Assembly (NCBI RefSeq): GCF_018687715.1 | Contig: NC_056762.1 | Span: forward strand, 19,461,364-19,525,363 | From: Carya illinoinensis | Taxonomy: Eukaryota; Streptophyta; Magnoliopsida; Fagales; Juglandaceae | DNA: 64,000 nt | Direction: 5' to 3' | Part shown: positions 8,738 through 19,329 of the stretch, one piece after another | How positions within the stretch are numbered: position 1 is the stretch's first letter | How the letters are laid out: every line of letters begins with the position of its first letter | Made by a program: the position numbers and the translations under genes | Notes under the pieces: generated by a model | Databases searched by the model: none | The model's input: the letters and a program-made list of their open reading frames with translations, nothing else | What the model was told of the DNA's origin: nothing

Positions 8738-8915
8738 CCCTTTTTATTTTTACCGCATCTCCGGTCGGATGGACCGGAACGACAACCGGGCAATGGATTC
8801 TTAGGAAAATCGCACCGACCCCATCGCTATCAATCAGATCGCCAGTTGGCATGGGATAGGCAGGGTGCGGCTAGGTCGTAATAGGATTATATTAGTTTTT
8901 CGCTGGTAGCATGAT

Positions 8916-9034
8916 GGGTGCGATCATACCAGCACTAATGCACCGGATCCCATCAGAACTCCGCAGTGAAGCGTGCTTGGGCGAGAGTAGTACTAGGATG
9001 GGTGACCTCCTGGGAAGTCCTCGTGTTGCACCCC
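8916..9034 (+). rRNA. 5S rRNA: 5S rRNA gene, unit 30 (class S)
   Basis: 297-bp unit. Private T53G in the A-box. The change also removes a TAA, which is why longer open frames appear here on both strands. Confidence 0.95.
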
Positions 9035-9212
9035 CCCTTTTTATTTTTACCGCATCTCCGGTCGGATGGACCGGAACGACAACCGGGCAATGGATTCTTA
9101 GGAAAATCGCACCGACCCCATCGCTATCAATCAGATCGCCAGTTGGCATGGGATAGGCAGGGTGCGGCTAGGTCGTAATAGGATTATATTAGTTTTTCGC
9201 TGGTAGCATGAT

Positions 9213-9331
9213 GGGTGCGATCATACCAGCACTAATGCACCGGATCCCATCAGAACTCCGCAGTTAAGCGTGCTTGGGCGAGAGTAGTACTAGGATGGGT
9301 GACCTCCTGGGAAGTCCTCGTGTTGCACCCC
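9213..9331 (+). rRNA. 5S rRNA: 5S rRNA gene, unit 31 (class S)
   Basis: 297-bp unit, consensus gene; third of four consecutive S units. Confidence 0.97.
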
Positions 9332-9509
9332 CCCTTTTTATTTTTACCGCATCTCCGGTCGGATGGACCGGAACGACAACCGGGCAATGGATTCTTAGGA
9401 AAATCGCACCGACCCCATCGCTATCAATCAGATCGCCAGTTGGCATGGGATAGGCAGGGTGCGGCTAGGTCGTAATAGGATTATATTAGTTTTTCGCTGG
9501 TAGCATGAT

Positions 9510-9628
9510 GGGTGCGATCATACCAGCACTAATGCACCGGATCCCATCAGAACTCCGCAGTTAAGCGTGCTTGGGCGAGAGTAGTACTAGGATGGGTGAC
9601 CTCCTGGGAAGTCCTCGTGTTGCACCCC
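9510..9628 (+). rRNA. 5S rRNA: 5S rRNA gene, unit 32 (class S)
   Basis: 297-bp unit, consensus gene. Spacer CCGAGCCC and A-to-T at -22 of the next gene. Confidence 0.97.
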
Positions 9629-9806
9629 CCCTTTTTATTTTTACCGCATCTCCGGTCGGATGGACCGGAACGACAACCGGGCAATGGATTCTTAGGAAAA
9701 TCGCACCGAGCCCATCGCTATCAATCAGATCGCCAGTTGGCATGGGATAGGCAGGGTGCGGCTAGGTCGTAATAGGATTATATTTGTTTTTCGCTGGTAG
9801 CATGAT

Positions 9807-9925
9807 GGGTGCGATCATACCAGCACTAATGCACCGGATCCCATCAGAACTCCGCAGTTAAGCGTGCTTGGGCGAGAGTAGTACTAGGATGGGTGACCTC
9901 CTGGGAAGTCCTCGTGTTGCACCCC
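9807..9925 (+). rRNA. 5S rRNA: 5S rRNA gene, unit 33 (class B-G)
   Basis: 308-bp unit, consensus gene. A-to-T at -22. Confidence 0.97.
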
Positions 9926-10114
9926 CCCTTTTAATTTTTACCGCATCTCTGGTCGGATGGACCGGAACGAGAACCGGGGAATGGATTTTTAGGAAAATCG
10001 CACCGACCCCATCGCGTAGCAATGGGTATCGGTCAGATCGCCGGTTGGCATGAGATAGGCAGGGTGCGGCTAGGTCGTAATAGGATTATATTAGTTTTTC
10101 GCTGGTAGCATGAT

Positions 10115-10233
10115 GGGTGCGATCATACCAGCACTAATGCACCGGATCCCATCAGAACTCCGCAGTTAAGCGTGCTTGGGCGAGAGTAGTACTAGGATGG
10201 GTGACCTCCTGGGAAGTCCTCGTGTTGCACCCC
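10115..10233 (+). rRNA. 5S rRNA: 5S rRNA gene, unit 34 (class A)
   Basis: 308-bp unit, consensus gene (intact C94, unlike units 17 and 24). Confidence 0.97.
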
Positions 10234-10422
10234 CCCTTTTTATTTTTACCGCATCTCCGGTCGGATGGACCGGAACGACAACCGGGCAATGGATTCTTAG
10301 GAAAATCGCACCGACCCCATCGCGTAGCAATGGGTATCGATCAGATCGCCGGTTGGCATGGGATAGGCATGGTGCGGCTAGGTCGTAATAGGATTATATT
10401 AGTTTTTCGCTGGTAGCATGAT

Positions 10423-10541
10423 GGGTGCGATCATACCAGCACTAATGCACCGGATCCCATCAGAACTCCGCAGTTAAGCGTGCTTGGGCGAGAGTAGTAC
10501 TAGGATGGGTGACCTCCTGGGAAGTCCTCGTGTTGCACCCC
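10423..10541 (+). rRNA. 5S rRNA: 5S rRNA gene, unit 35 (class S)
   Basis: 297-bp unit, consensus gene. Spacer GGTCATAAT. Confidence 0.97.
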
Positions 10542-10719
10542 CCCTTTTTATTTTTACCGCATCTCCGGTCGGATGGACCGGAACGACAACCGGGCAATGG
10601 ATTCTTAGGAAAATCGCACCGACCCCATCGCTATCAATCAGATCGCCAGTTGGCATGGGATAGGCAGGGTGCGGCTAGGTCATAATAGGATTATATTAGT
10701 TTTTCGCTGGTAGCATGAT

Positions 10720-10838
10720 GGGTGCGATCATACCAGCACTAATGCACCGGATCCCATCAGAACTCCGCAGTTAAGCGTGCTTGGGCGAGAGTAGTACTAG
10801 GATGGGTGACCTCCTGGGAAGTCCTCGTGTTGCACCCC
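10720..10838 (+). rRNA. 5S rRNA: 5S rRNA gene, unit 36 (class B-D)
   Basis: 308-bp unit, consensus gene. G at -16 of the next gene. Confidence 0.97.
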
Positions 10839-11027
10839 CCCTTTTAATTTTTACCGCATCTCTGGTCGGATGGACCGGAACGAGAACCAGGGAATGGATT
10901 TTTAGGAAAATCGCACCGACCCCATCGCGTAGCGATGGGTATCGGTCAGATCGCCGGTTGGCATGAGATAGGCAGGGTGCGGCTAGGTCGTAATAGGATT
11001 ATATTAGTTTTGCGCTGGTAGCATGAT

Positions 11028-11146
11028 GGGTGCGATCATACCAGCACTAATGCACCGGATCCCATCAGAACTCCGCAGTTAAGCGTGCTTGGGCGAGAGT
11101 AGTACTAGGATGGGTGACCTCCTGGGAAGTCCTCGTGTTGCACCCC
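11028..11146 (+). rRNA. 5S rRNA: 5S rRNA gene, unit 37 (class B)
   Basis: 308-bp unit, consensus gene. Hairpin arm GCAATGAG. Confidence 0.97.
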
Positions 11147-11335
11147 CCCTTTTAATTTTTACCGCATCTCTGGTCGGATGGACCGGAACGAGAACCAGGG
11201 AATGGATTTTTAGGAAAATCGCACCGACCCCATCGCGTAGCAATGAGTATCGGTCAGATCGCCGGTTGGCATGAGATAGGCAGGGTGCGGCTAGGTCGTA
11301 ATAGGATTATATTAGTTTTTCGCTGGTAGCATGAT

Positions 11336-11454
11336 GGGTGCGATCATACCAGCACTAATGCACCGGATCCCATCAGAACTCCGCAGTTAAGCGTGCTTGG
11401 GCGAGAGTAGTACTAGGATGGGTGACCTCCTGGGAAGTCCTCGTGTTGCACCCC
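11336..11454 (+). rRNA. 5S rRNA: 5S rRNA gene, unit 38 (class B-N)
   Basis: 308-bp unit, consensus gene. Confidence 0.97.
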
Positions 11455-11643
11455 CCCTTTTAATTTTTACCGCATCTCTGGTCGGATGGACCGGAACGAG
11501 AACCAGGGAATGGATTTTTAGGAAAATCGCACCGACCCCATCGCGTAGCAATGGGTATCGGTCAGATCGCCGGTTGGCATGAGATAGGCAGGGTGCGGCT
11601 AGGTCGTAATAGGATTATATTAGTTTTTCGCTGGTAGCATGAT

Positions 11644-11762
11644 GGGTGCGATCGTACCAGCACTAATGCACCGGATCCCATCAGAACTCCGCAGTTAAGC
11701 GTGCTTGGGCGAGAGTAGTACTAGGATGGGTGACCTCCTGGGAAGTCCTCGTGTTGCACCCC
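11644..11762 (+). rRNA. 5S rRNA: 5S rRNA gene, unit 39 (class S)
   Basis: 297-bp unit. A11G with the ordinary S spacer, as unit 29. Confidence 0.96.
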
Positions 11763-11940
11763 CCCTTTTTATTTTTACCGCATCTCCGGTCGGATGGACC
11801 GGAACGACAACCGGGCAATGGATTCTTAGGAAAATCGCACCGACCCCATCGCTATCAATCAGATCGCCAGTTGGCATGGGATAGGCAGGGTGCGGCTAGG
11901 TCGTAATAGGATTATATTAGTTTTTCGCTGGTAGCATGAT

Positions 11941-12059
11941 GGGTGCGATCATACCAGCACTAATGCACCGGATCCCATCAGAACTCCGCAGTTAAGCGTG
12001 CTTGGGCGAGAGTAGTACTAGGATGGGTGACCTCCTGGGAAGTCCTCGTGTTGCACCCC
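11941..12059 (+). rRNA. 5S rRNA: 5S rRNA gene, unit 40 (class S)
   Basis: 297-bp unit, consensus gene. Confidence 0.97.
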
Positions 12060-12237
12060 CCCTTTTTATTTTTACCGCATCTCCGGTCGGATGGACCGGA
12101 ACGACAACCGGGCAATGGATTCTTAGGAAAATCGCACCGACCCCATCGCTATCAATCAGATCGCCAGTTGGCATGGGATAGGCAGGGTGCGGCTAGGTCG
12201 TAATAGGATTATATTAGTTTTTCGCTGGTAGCATGAT

Positions 12238-12356
12238 GGGTGCGATCATACCAGCACTAATGCACCGGATCCCATCAGAACTCCGCAGTTAAGCGTGCTT
12301 GGGCGAGAGTAGTACTAGGATGGGTGACCTCCTGGGAAGTCCTCGTGTTGCACCCC
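12238..12356 (+). rRNA. 5S rRNA: 5S rRNA gene, unit 41 (class S)
   Basis: 297-bp unit, consensus gene. Confidence 0.97.
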
Positions 12357-12534
12357 CCCTTTTTATTTTTACCGCATCTCCGGTCGGATGGACCGGAACG
12401 ACAACCGGGCAATGGATTCTTAGGAAAATCGCACCGACCCCATCGCTATCAATCAGATCGCCAGTTGGCATGGGATAGGCAGGGTGCGGCTAGGTCGTAA
12501 TAGGATTATATTAGTTTTTCGCTGGTAGCATGAT

Positions 12535-12653
12535 GGGTGCGATCATACCAGCACTAATGCACCGGATCCCATCAGAACTCCGCAGTTAAGCGTGCTTGGG
12601 CGAGAGTAGTACTAGGATGGGTGACCTCCTGGGAAGTCCTCGTGTTGCACCCC
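12535..12653 (+). rRNA. 5S rRNA: 5S rRNA gene, unit 42 (class B-G)
   Basis: 308-bp unit, consensus gene. Starts a B-G, A, S, S set of 1210 bp whose first three units recur at 13745. Confidence 0.97.
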
Positions 12654-12842
12654 CCCTTTTAATTTTTACCGCATCTCTGGTCGGATGGACCGGAACGAGA
12701 ACCGGGGAATGGATTTTTAGGAAAATCGCACCGACCCCATCGCGTAGCAATGGGTATCGGTCAGATCGCCGGTTGGCATGAGATAGGCAGGGTGCGGCTA
12801 GGTCGTAATAGGATTATATTAGTTTTTCGCTGGTAGCATGAT

Positions 12843-12961
12843 GGGTGCGATCATACCAGCACTAATGCACCGGATCCCATCAGAACTCCGCAGTTAAGCG
12901 TGCTTGGGCGAGAGTAGTACTAGGATGGGTGACCTCCTGGGAAGTCCTCGTGTTGCACCCC
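12843..12961 (+). rRNA. 5S rRNA: 5S rRNA gene, unit 43 (class A)
   Basis: 308-bp unit, consensus gene. Hairpin arm GCAATGCG. Confidence 0.97.
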
Positions 12962-13150
12962 CCCTTTTTATTTTTACCGCATCTCCGGTCGGATGGACCG
13001 GAACGACAACCGGGCAATGGATTCTTAGGAAAATCGCACCGACCCCATCGCGTAGCAATGCGTATCGATCAGATCGCCGGTTGGCATGGGATAGGCATGG
13101 TGCGGCTAGGTCGTAATAGGATTATATTAGTTTTTCGCTGGTAGCATGAT

Positions 13151-13269
13151 GGGTGCGATCATACCAGCACTAATGCACCGGATCCCATCAGAACTCCGCA
13201 GTTAAGCGTGCTTGGGCGAGAGTAGTACTAGGATGGGTGACCTCCTGGGAAGTCCTCGTGTTGCACCCC
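13151..13269 (+). rRNA. 5S rRNA: 5S rRNA gene, unit 44 (class S)
   Basis: 297-bp unit, consensus gene. Confidence 0.97.
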
Positions 13270-13447
13270 CCCTTTTTATTTTTACCGCATCTCCGGTCGG
13301 ATGGACCGGAACGACAACCGGGCAATGGATTCTTAGGAAAATCGCACCGACCCCATCGCTATCAATCAGATCGCCAGTTGGCATGGGATAGGCAGGGTGC
13401 GGCTAGGTCGTAATAGGATTATATTAGTTTTTCGCTGGTAGCATGAT

Positions 13448-13566
13448 GGGTGCGATCATACCAGCACTAATGCACCGGATCCCATCAGAACTCCGCAGTT
13501 AAGCGTGCTTGGGCGAGAGTAGTACTAGGATGGGTGACCTCCTGGGAAGTCCTCGTGTTGCACCCC
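13448..13566 (+). rRNA. 5S rRNA: 5S rRNA gene, unit 45 (class S)
   Basis: 297-bp unit, consensus gene. Confidence 0.97.
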
Positions 13567-13744
13567 CCCTTTTTATTTTTACCGCATCTCCGGTCGGATG
13601 GACCGGAACGACAACCGGGCAATGGATTCTTAGGAAAATCGCACCGACCCCATCGCTATCAATCAGATCGCCAGTTGGCATGGGATAGGCAGGGTGCGGC
13701 TAGGTCGTAATAGGATTATATTAGTTTTTCGCTGGTAGCATGAT

Positions 13745-13863
13745 GGGTGCGATCATACCAGCACTAATGCACCGGATCCCATCAGAACTCCGCAGTTAAG
13801 CGTGCTTGGGCGAGAGTAGTACTAGGATGGGTGACCTCCTGGGAAGTCCTCGTGTTGCACCCC
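13745..13863 (+). rRNA. 5S rRNA: 5S rRNA gene, unit 46 (class B-G)
   Basis: 308-bp unit, consensus gene. Confidence 0.97.
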
Positions 13864-14052
13864 CCCTTTTAATTTTTACCGCATCTCTGGTCGGATGGAC
13901 CGGAACGAGAACCGGGGAATGGATTTTTAGGAAAATCGCACCGACCCCATCGCGTAGCAATGGGTATCGGTCAGATCGCCGGTTGGCATGAGATAGGCAG
14001 GGTGCGGCTAGGTCGTAATAGGATTATATTAGTTTTTCGCTGGTAGCATGAT

Positions 14053-14171
14053 GGGTGCGATCATACCAGCACTAATGCACCGGATCCCATCAGAACTCCG
14101 CAGTTAAGCGTGCTTGGGCGAGAGTAGTACTAGGATGGGTGACCTCCTGGGAAGTCCTCGTGTTGCACCCC
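14053..14171 (+). rRNA. 5S rRNA: 5S rRNA gene, unit 47 (class A)
   Basis: 308-bp unit, consensus gene. Hairpin arm GCAATGCG. Confidence 0.97.
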
Positions 14172-14360
14172 CCCTTTTTATTTTTACCGCATCTCCGGTC
14201 GGATGGACCGGAACGACAACCGGGCAATGGATTCTTAGGAAAATCGCACCGACCCCATCGCGTAGCAATGCGTATCGATCAGATCGCCGGTTGGCATGGG
14301 ATAGGCATGGTGCGGCTAGGTCGTAATAGGATTATATTAGTTTTTCGCTGGTAGCATGAT

Positions 14361-14479
14361 GGGTGCGATCATACCAGCACTAATGCACCGGATCCCATCA
14401 GAACTCCGCAGTTAAGCGTGCTTGGGCGAGAGTAGTACTAGGATGGGTGACCTCCTGGGAAGTCCTCGTGTTGCACCCC
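14361..14479 (+). rRNA. 5S rRNA: 5S rRNA gene, unit 48 (class S)
   Basis: 297-bp unit, consensus gene. Confidence 0.97.
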
Positions 14480-14657
14480 CCCTTTTTATTTTTACCGCAT
14501 CTCCGGTCGGATGGACCGGAACGACAACCGGGCAATGGATTCTTAGGAAAATCGCACCGACCCCATCGCTATCAATCAGATCGCCAGTTGGCATGGGATA
14601 GGCAGGGTGCGGCTAGGTCGTAATAGGATTATATTAGTTTTTCGCTGGTAGCATGAT

Positions 14658-14776
14658 GGATGCGATCATACCAGCACTAATGCACCGGATCCCATCAGAA
14701 CTCCGCAGTTAAGCGTGCTTGGGCGAGAGTAGTACTAGGATGGGTGACCTCCTGGGAAGTCCTCGTGTTGCACCCC
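14658..14776 (+). rRNA. 5S rRNA: 5S rRNA gene, unit 49 (class B-D)
   Basis: 308-bp unit. G3A gives GGATGC at the 5' end while the 3' strand stays GCACCC, so helix I gets an A-C mismatch. G at -16 of the next gene. Confidence 0.95.
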
Positions 14777-14965
14777 CCCTTTTAATTTTTACCGCATCTC
14801 TGGTCGGATGGACCGGAACGAGAACCAGGGAATGGATTTTTAGGAAAATCGCACCGACCCCATCGCGTAGCGATGGGTATCGGTCAGATCGCCGGTTGGC
14901 ATGAGATAGGCAGGGTGCGGCTAGGTCGTAATAGGATTATATTAGTTTTGCGCTGGTAGCATGAT

Positions 14966-15084
14966 GGGTGCGATCATACCAGCACTAATGCACCGGATCC
15001 CATCAGAACTCCGCAGTTAAGCGTGCTTGGGCGAGAGTAGTACTAGGATGGGTGACCTCCTGGGAAGTCCTCGTGTTGCACCCC
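14966..15084 (+). rRNA. 5S rRNA: 5S rRNA gene, unit 50 (class B-N)
   Basis: 308-bp unit, consensus gene. Confidence 0.97.
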
Positions 15085-15273
15085 CCCTTTTAATTTTTAC
15101 CGCATCTCTGGTCGGATGGACCGGAACGAGAACCAGGGAATGGATTTTTAGGAAAATCGCACCGACCCCATCGCGTAGCAATGGGTATCGGTCAGATCGC
15201 CGGTTGGCATGAGATAGGCAGGGTGCGGCTAGGTCGTAATAGGATTATATTAGTTTTTCGCTGGTAGCATGAT

Positions 15274-15392
15274 GGGTGCGATCATACCAGCACTAATGCA
15301 CCGGATCCCATCAGAACTCCGCAGTTAAGCGTGCTTGGGCGAGAGTAGTACTAGGATGGGTGACCTCCTGGGAAGTCCTCGTGTTGCACCCC
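15274..15392 (+). rRNA. 5S rRNA: 5S rRNA gene, unit 51 (class A)
   Basis: 308-bp unit, consensus gene. Confidence 0.97.
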
Positions 15393-15581
15393 CCCTTTTT
15401 ATTTTTACCGCATCTCCGGTCGGATGGACCGGAACGACAACCGGGCAATGGATTCTTAGGAAAATCGCACCGACCCCATCGCGTAGCAATGGGTATCGAT
15501 CAGATCGCCGGTTGGCATGGGATAGGCATGGTGCGGCTAGGTCGTAATAGGATTATATTAGTTTTTCGCTGGTAGCATGAT

Positions 15582-15700
15582 GGGTGCGATCCTACCAGCA
15601 CTAATGCACCGGATCCCATCAGAACTCAGCAGTTAAGCGTGCTTGGGCGAGAGTAGTACTAGGATGGGTGACCTCCTGGGAAGTCCTCGTGTTGCACCCC
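15582..15700 (+). rRNA. 5S rRNA: 5S rRNA gene, unit 52 (class S)
   Basis: 296-bp unit: the spacer reads GGTGCGCTAGG, one G short, shared with units 67 and 81. A11C and C47A; spacer loop variant GGTCTGATGG. Confidence 0.95.
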
Positions 15701-15877
15701 CCCTTTTTATTTTTACCGCATCTCCGGTCTGATGGACCGGAACGACAACCGGGCAATGGATTCTTAGGAAAATCGCACCGACCCCATCGCTATCAATCAG
15801 ATCGCCAGTTGGCATGGGATAGGCAGGGTGCGCTAGGTCGTAATAGGATTATATTAGTTTTTCGCTGGTAGCATGAT

Positions 15878-15996
15878 GGGTGCGATCATACCAGCACTAA
15901 TGCACCGGATCCCATCAGAACTCCGTAGTTAAGCGTGCTTGGGCGAGAGTAGTACTAGGATGGGTGACCTCCTGGGAAGTCCTCGTGTTGCACCCC
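15878..15996 (+). rRNA. 5S rRNA: 5S rRNA gene, unit 53 (class B-N)
   Basis: 308-bp unit. Private C49T at the edge of the A-box; absent from counterparts 68 and 82. Confidence 0.96.
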
Positions 15997-16185
15997 CCCT
16001 TTTAATTTTTACCGCATCTCTGGTCGGATGGACCGGAACGAGAACCAGGGAATGGATTTTTAGGAAAATCGCACCGACCCCATCGCGTAGCAATGGGTAT
16101 CGGTCAGATCGCCGGTTGGCATGAGATAGGCAGGGTGCGGCTAGGTCGTAATAGGATTATATTAGTTTTTCGCTGGTAGCATGAT

Positions 16186-16304
16186 GGGTGCGATCATACC
16201 AGCACTAATGCACCGGATCCCATCAGAACTCCGCAGTTAAGCGTGCTTGGGCGAGAGTAGTACTAGGATGGGTGACCTCCTGGGAAGTCCTCGTGTTGCA
16301 CCCC
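16186..16304 (+). rRNA. 5S rRNA: 5S rRNA gene, unit 54 (class B-N)
   Basis: 308-bp unit, consensus gene. Confidence 0.97.
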
Positions 16305-16493
16305 CCCTTTTAATTTTTACCGCATCTCTGGTCGGATGGACCGGAACGAGAACCAGGGAATGGATTTTTAGGAAAATCGCACCGACCCCATCGCGTAGCA
16401 ATGGGTATCGGTCAGATCGCCGGTTGGCATGAGATAGGCAGGGTGCGGCTAGGTCGTAATAGGATTATATTAGTTTTTCGCTGGTAGCATGAT

Positions 16494-16612
16494 GGGTGCG
16501 ATCATACCAGCACTAATGCACCGGATCCCATCAGAACTCCGCAGTTAAGCGTGCTTGGGCGAGAGTAGTACTAGGATGGGTGACCTCCTGGGAAGTCCTC
16601 GTGTTGCACCCC
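16494..16612 (+). rRNA. 5S rRNA: 5S rRNA gene, unit 55 (class S, recombinant tail)
   Basis: 297-bp unit, consensus gene. The only class S spacer ending with G at -16, a mark of B-type spacers; a likely crossover lies within 16731-16775. Confidence 0.97.
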
Positions 16613-16790
16613 CCCTTTTTATTTTTACCGCATCTCCGGTCGGATGGACCGGAACGACAACCGGGCAATGGATTCTTAGGAAAATCGCACCGACCCCATC
16701 GCTATCAATCAGATCGCCAGTTGGCATGGGATAGGCAGGGTGCGGCTAGGTCGTAATAGGATTATATTAGTTTTGCGCTGGTAGCATGAT

Positions 16791-16909
16791 GGGTGCGATC
16801 ATACCAGCACTAATGCACCGGATCCCATCAGAACTCCGCAGTTAAGCGTGCTTGGGCGAGAGTAGTACTAGGATGGGTGACCTCCTGGGAAGTCCTCGTG
16901 TTGCACCCC
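16791..16909 (+). rRNA. 5S rRNA: 5S rRNA gene, unit 56 (class B)
   Basis: 308-bp unit, consensus gene. Hairpin arm GCAATGAG; counterpart of unit 37. Confidence 0.97.
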
Positions 16910-17098
16910 CCCTTTTAATTTTTACCGCATCTCTGGTCGGATGGACCGGAACGAGAACCAGGGAATGGATTTTTAGGAAAATCGCACCGACCCCATCGCG
17001 TAGCAATGAGTATCGGTCAGATCGCCGGTTGGCATGAGATAGGCAGGGTGCGGCTAGGTCGTAATAGGATTATATTAGTTTTTCGCTGGTAGCATGAT

Positions 17099-17217
17099 GG
17101 GTGCGATCATACCAGCACTAATGCACCGGATCCCATCAGAACTCCGCAGTTAAGCGTGCTTGGGCGAGAGTAGTACTAGGATGGGTGACCTCCTGGGAAG
17201 TCCTCGTGTTGCACCCC
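17099..17217 (+). rRNA. 5S rRNA: 5S rRNA gene, unit 57 (class B-N)
   Basis: 308-bp unit, consensus gene. Confidence 0.97.
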
Positions 17218-17406
17218 CCCTTTTAATTTTTACCGCATCTCTGGTCGGATGGACCGGAACGAGAACCAGGGAATGGATTTTTAGGAAAATCGCACCGACC
17301 CCATCGCGTAGCAATGGGTATCGGTCAGATCGCCGGTTGGCATGAGATAGGCAGGGTGCGGCTAGGTCGTAATAGGATTATATTAGTTTTTCGCTGGTAG
17401 CATGAT

Positions 17407-17525
17407 GGGTGCGATCGTACCAGCACTAATGCACCGGATCCCATCAGAACTCCGCAGTTAAGCGTGCTTGGGCGAGAGTAGTACTAGGATGGGTGACCTC
17501 CTGGGAAGTCCTCGTGTTGCACCCC
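17407..17525 (+). rRNA. 5S rRNA: 5S rRNA gene, unit 58 (class S)
   Basis: 297-bp unit. A11G; counterpart of unit 39. Confidence 0.96.
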
Positions 17526-17703
17526 CCCTTTTTATTTTTACCGCATCTCCGGTCGGATGGACCGGAACGACAACCGGGCAATGGATTCTTAGGAAAATCG
17601 CACCGACCCCATCGCTATCAATCAGATCGCCAGTTGGCATGGGATAGGCAGGGTGCGGCTAGGTCGTAATAGGATTATATTAGTTTTTCGCTGGTAGCAT
17701 GAT

Positions 17704-17822
17704 GGGTGCGATCATACCAGCACTAATGCACCGGATCCCATCAGAACTCCGCAGTTAAGCGTGCTTGGGCGAGAGTAGTACTAGGATGGGTGACCTCCTG
17801 GGAAGTCCTCGTGTTGCACCCC
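17704..17822 (+). rRNA. 5S rRNA: 5S rRNA gene, unit 59 (class S)
   Basis: 297-bp unit, consensus gene. Confidence 0.97.
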
Positions 17823-18000
17823 CCCTTTTTATTTTTACCGCATCTCCGGTCGGATGGACCGGAACGACAACCGGGCAATGGATTCTTAGGAAAATCGCAC
17901 CGACCCCATCGCTATCAATCAGATCGCCAGTTGGCATGGGATAGGCAGGGTGCGGCTAGGTCGTAATAGGATTATATTAGTTTTTCGCTGGTAGCATGAT

Positions 18001-18119
18001 GGGTGCGATCATACCAGCACTAATGCACCGGATCCCATCAGAACTCCGCAGTTAAGCGTGCTTGGGCGAGAGTAGTACTAGGATGGGTGACCTCCTGGGA
18101 AGTCCTCGTGTTGCACCCC
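18001..18119 (+). rRNA. 5S rRNA: 5S rRNA gene, unit 60 (class S)
   Basis: 297-bp unit, consensus gene. Confidence 0.97.
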
Positions 18120-18297
18120 CCCTTTTTATTTTTACCGCATCTCCGGTCGGATGGACCGGAACGACAACCGGGCAATGGATTCTTAGGAAAATCGCACCGA
18201 CCCCATCGCTATCAATCAGATCGCCAGTTGGCATGGGATAGGCAGGGTGCGGCTAGGTCGTAATAGGATTATATTAGTTTTTCGCTGGTAGCATGAT

Positions 18298-18416
18298 GGG
18301 TGCGATCATACCAGCACTAATGCACCGGATCCCATCAGAACTCCGCAGTTAAGCGTGCTTGGGCGAGAGTAGTACTAGGATGGGTGACCTCCTGGGAAGT
18401 CCTCGTGTTGCACCCC
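18298..18416 (+). rRNA. 5S rRNA: 5S rRNA gene, unit 61 (class B-G)
   Basis: 308-bp unit, consensus gene. Confidence 0.97.
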
Positions 18417-18605
18417 CCCTTTTAATTTTTACCGCATCTCTGGTCGGATGGACCGGAACGAGAACCGGGGAATGGATTTTTAGGAAAATCGCACCGACCC
18501 CATCGCGTAGCAATGGGTATCGGTCAGATCGCCGGTTGGCATGAGATAGGCAGGGTGCGGCTAGGTCGTAATAGGATTATATTAGTTTTTCGCTGGTAGC
18601 ATGAT

Positions 18606-18724
18606 GGGTGCGATCATACCAGCACTAATGCACCGGATCCCATCAGAACTCCGCAGTTAAGCGTGCTTGGGCGAGAGTAGTACTAGGATGGGTGACCTCC
18701 TGGGAAGTCCTCGTGTTGCACCCC
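18606..18724 (+). rRNA. 5S rRNA: 5S rRNA gene, unit 62 (class A)
   Basis: 308-bp unit, consensus gene. Hairpin arm GCAATGCG. Confidence 0.97.
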
Positions 18725-18913
18725 CCCTTTTTATTTTTACCGCATCTCCGGTCGGATGGACCGGAACGACAACCGGGCAATGGATTCTTAGGAAAATCGC
18801 ACCGACCCCATCGCGTAGCAATGCGTATCGATCAGATCGCCGGTTGGCATGGGATAGGCATGGTGCGGCTAGGTCGTAATAGGATTATATTAGTTTTTCG
18901 CTGGTAGCATGAT

Positions 18914-19032
18914 GGGTGCGATCATACCAGCACTAATGCACCGGATCCCATCAGAACTCCGCAGTTAAGCGTGCTTGGGCGAGAGTAGTACTAGGATGGG
19001 TGACCTCCTGGGAAGTCCTCGTGTTGCACCCC
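18914..19032 (+). rRNA. 5S rRNA: 5S rRNA gene, unit 63 (class S)
   Basis: 297-bp unit, consensus gene. Confidence 0.97.
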
Positions 19033-19210
19033 CCCTTTTTATTTTTACCGCATCTCCGGTCGGATGGACCGGAACGACAACCGGGCAATGGATTCTTAGG
19101 AAAATCGCACCGACCCCATCGCTATCAATCAGATCGCCAGTTGGCATGGGATAGGCAGGGTGCGGCTAGGTCGTAATAGGATTATATTAGTTTTTCGCTG
19201 GTAGCATGAT

Positions 19211-19329
19211 GGATGCGATCATACCAGCACTAATGCACCGGATCCCATCAGAACTCCGCAGTTAAGCGTGCTTGGGCGAGAGTAGTACTAGGATGGGTGA
19301 CCTCCTGGGAAGTCCTCGTGTTGCACCCC
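19211..19329 (+). rRNA. 5S rRNA: 5S rRNA gene, unit 64 (class B-D)
   Basis: 308-bp unit. G3A. G at -16 of the next gene. Confidence 0.95.

Larger units (their letters stand above)
9510..11643 (+). repeat. Higher-order repeat: third 2134-bp heptamer copy
   Basis: Same unit order as 4351-6484 with the same CCGAGCCC, -22 T, GGTCATAAT, -16 G and GCAATGAG marks, but without A11G in the first gene and without C94A in the third. Confidence 0.9.
11028..13447 (+). repeat. Eight-unit block duplicated 5763 bp downstream
   Basis: Units 37-44 (2420 bp: B, B-N, S with A11G, S, S, B-G, A with GCAATGCG, S) match units 56-63 at 16791-19210 in order and private marks. Confidence 0.85.
13745..16790 (+). repeat. 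Higher-order repeat: ten-unit block, copy 1 (3046 bp)
   Basis: Order B-G, A(GCAATGCG), S, B-D(G3A), B-N, A, S(A11C/C47A, 296 bp), B, B-N, S. Copies 2 and 3 are at 18298-21343 and 22543-25589. The last spacer of this copy is a junction with a different block. Confidence 0.9.

Noticed and set aside
8892..9149. Longer overlapping frames (81 and 85 codons) that might be a real gene
   Set aside because: They appear because T53G in unit 30 removes a stop codon; nothing else in the unit differs.
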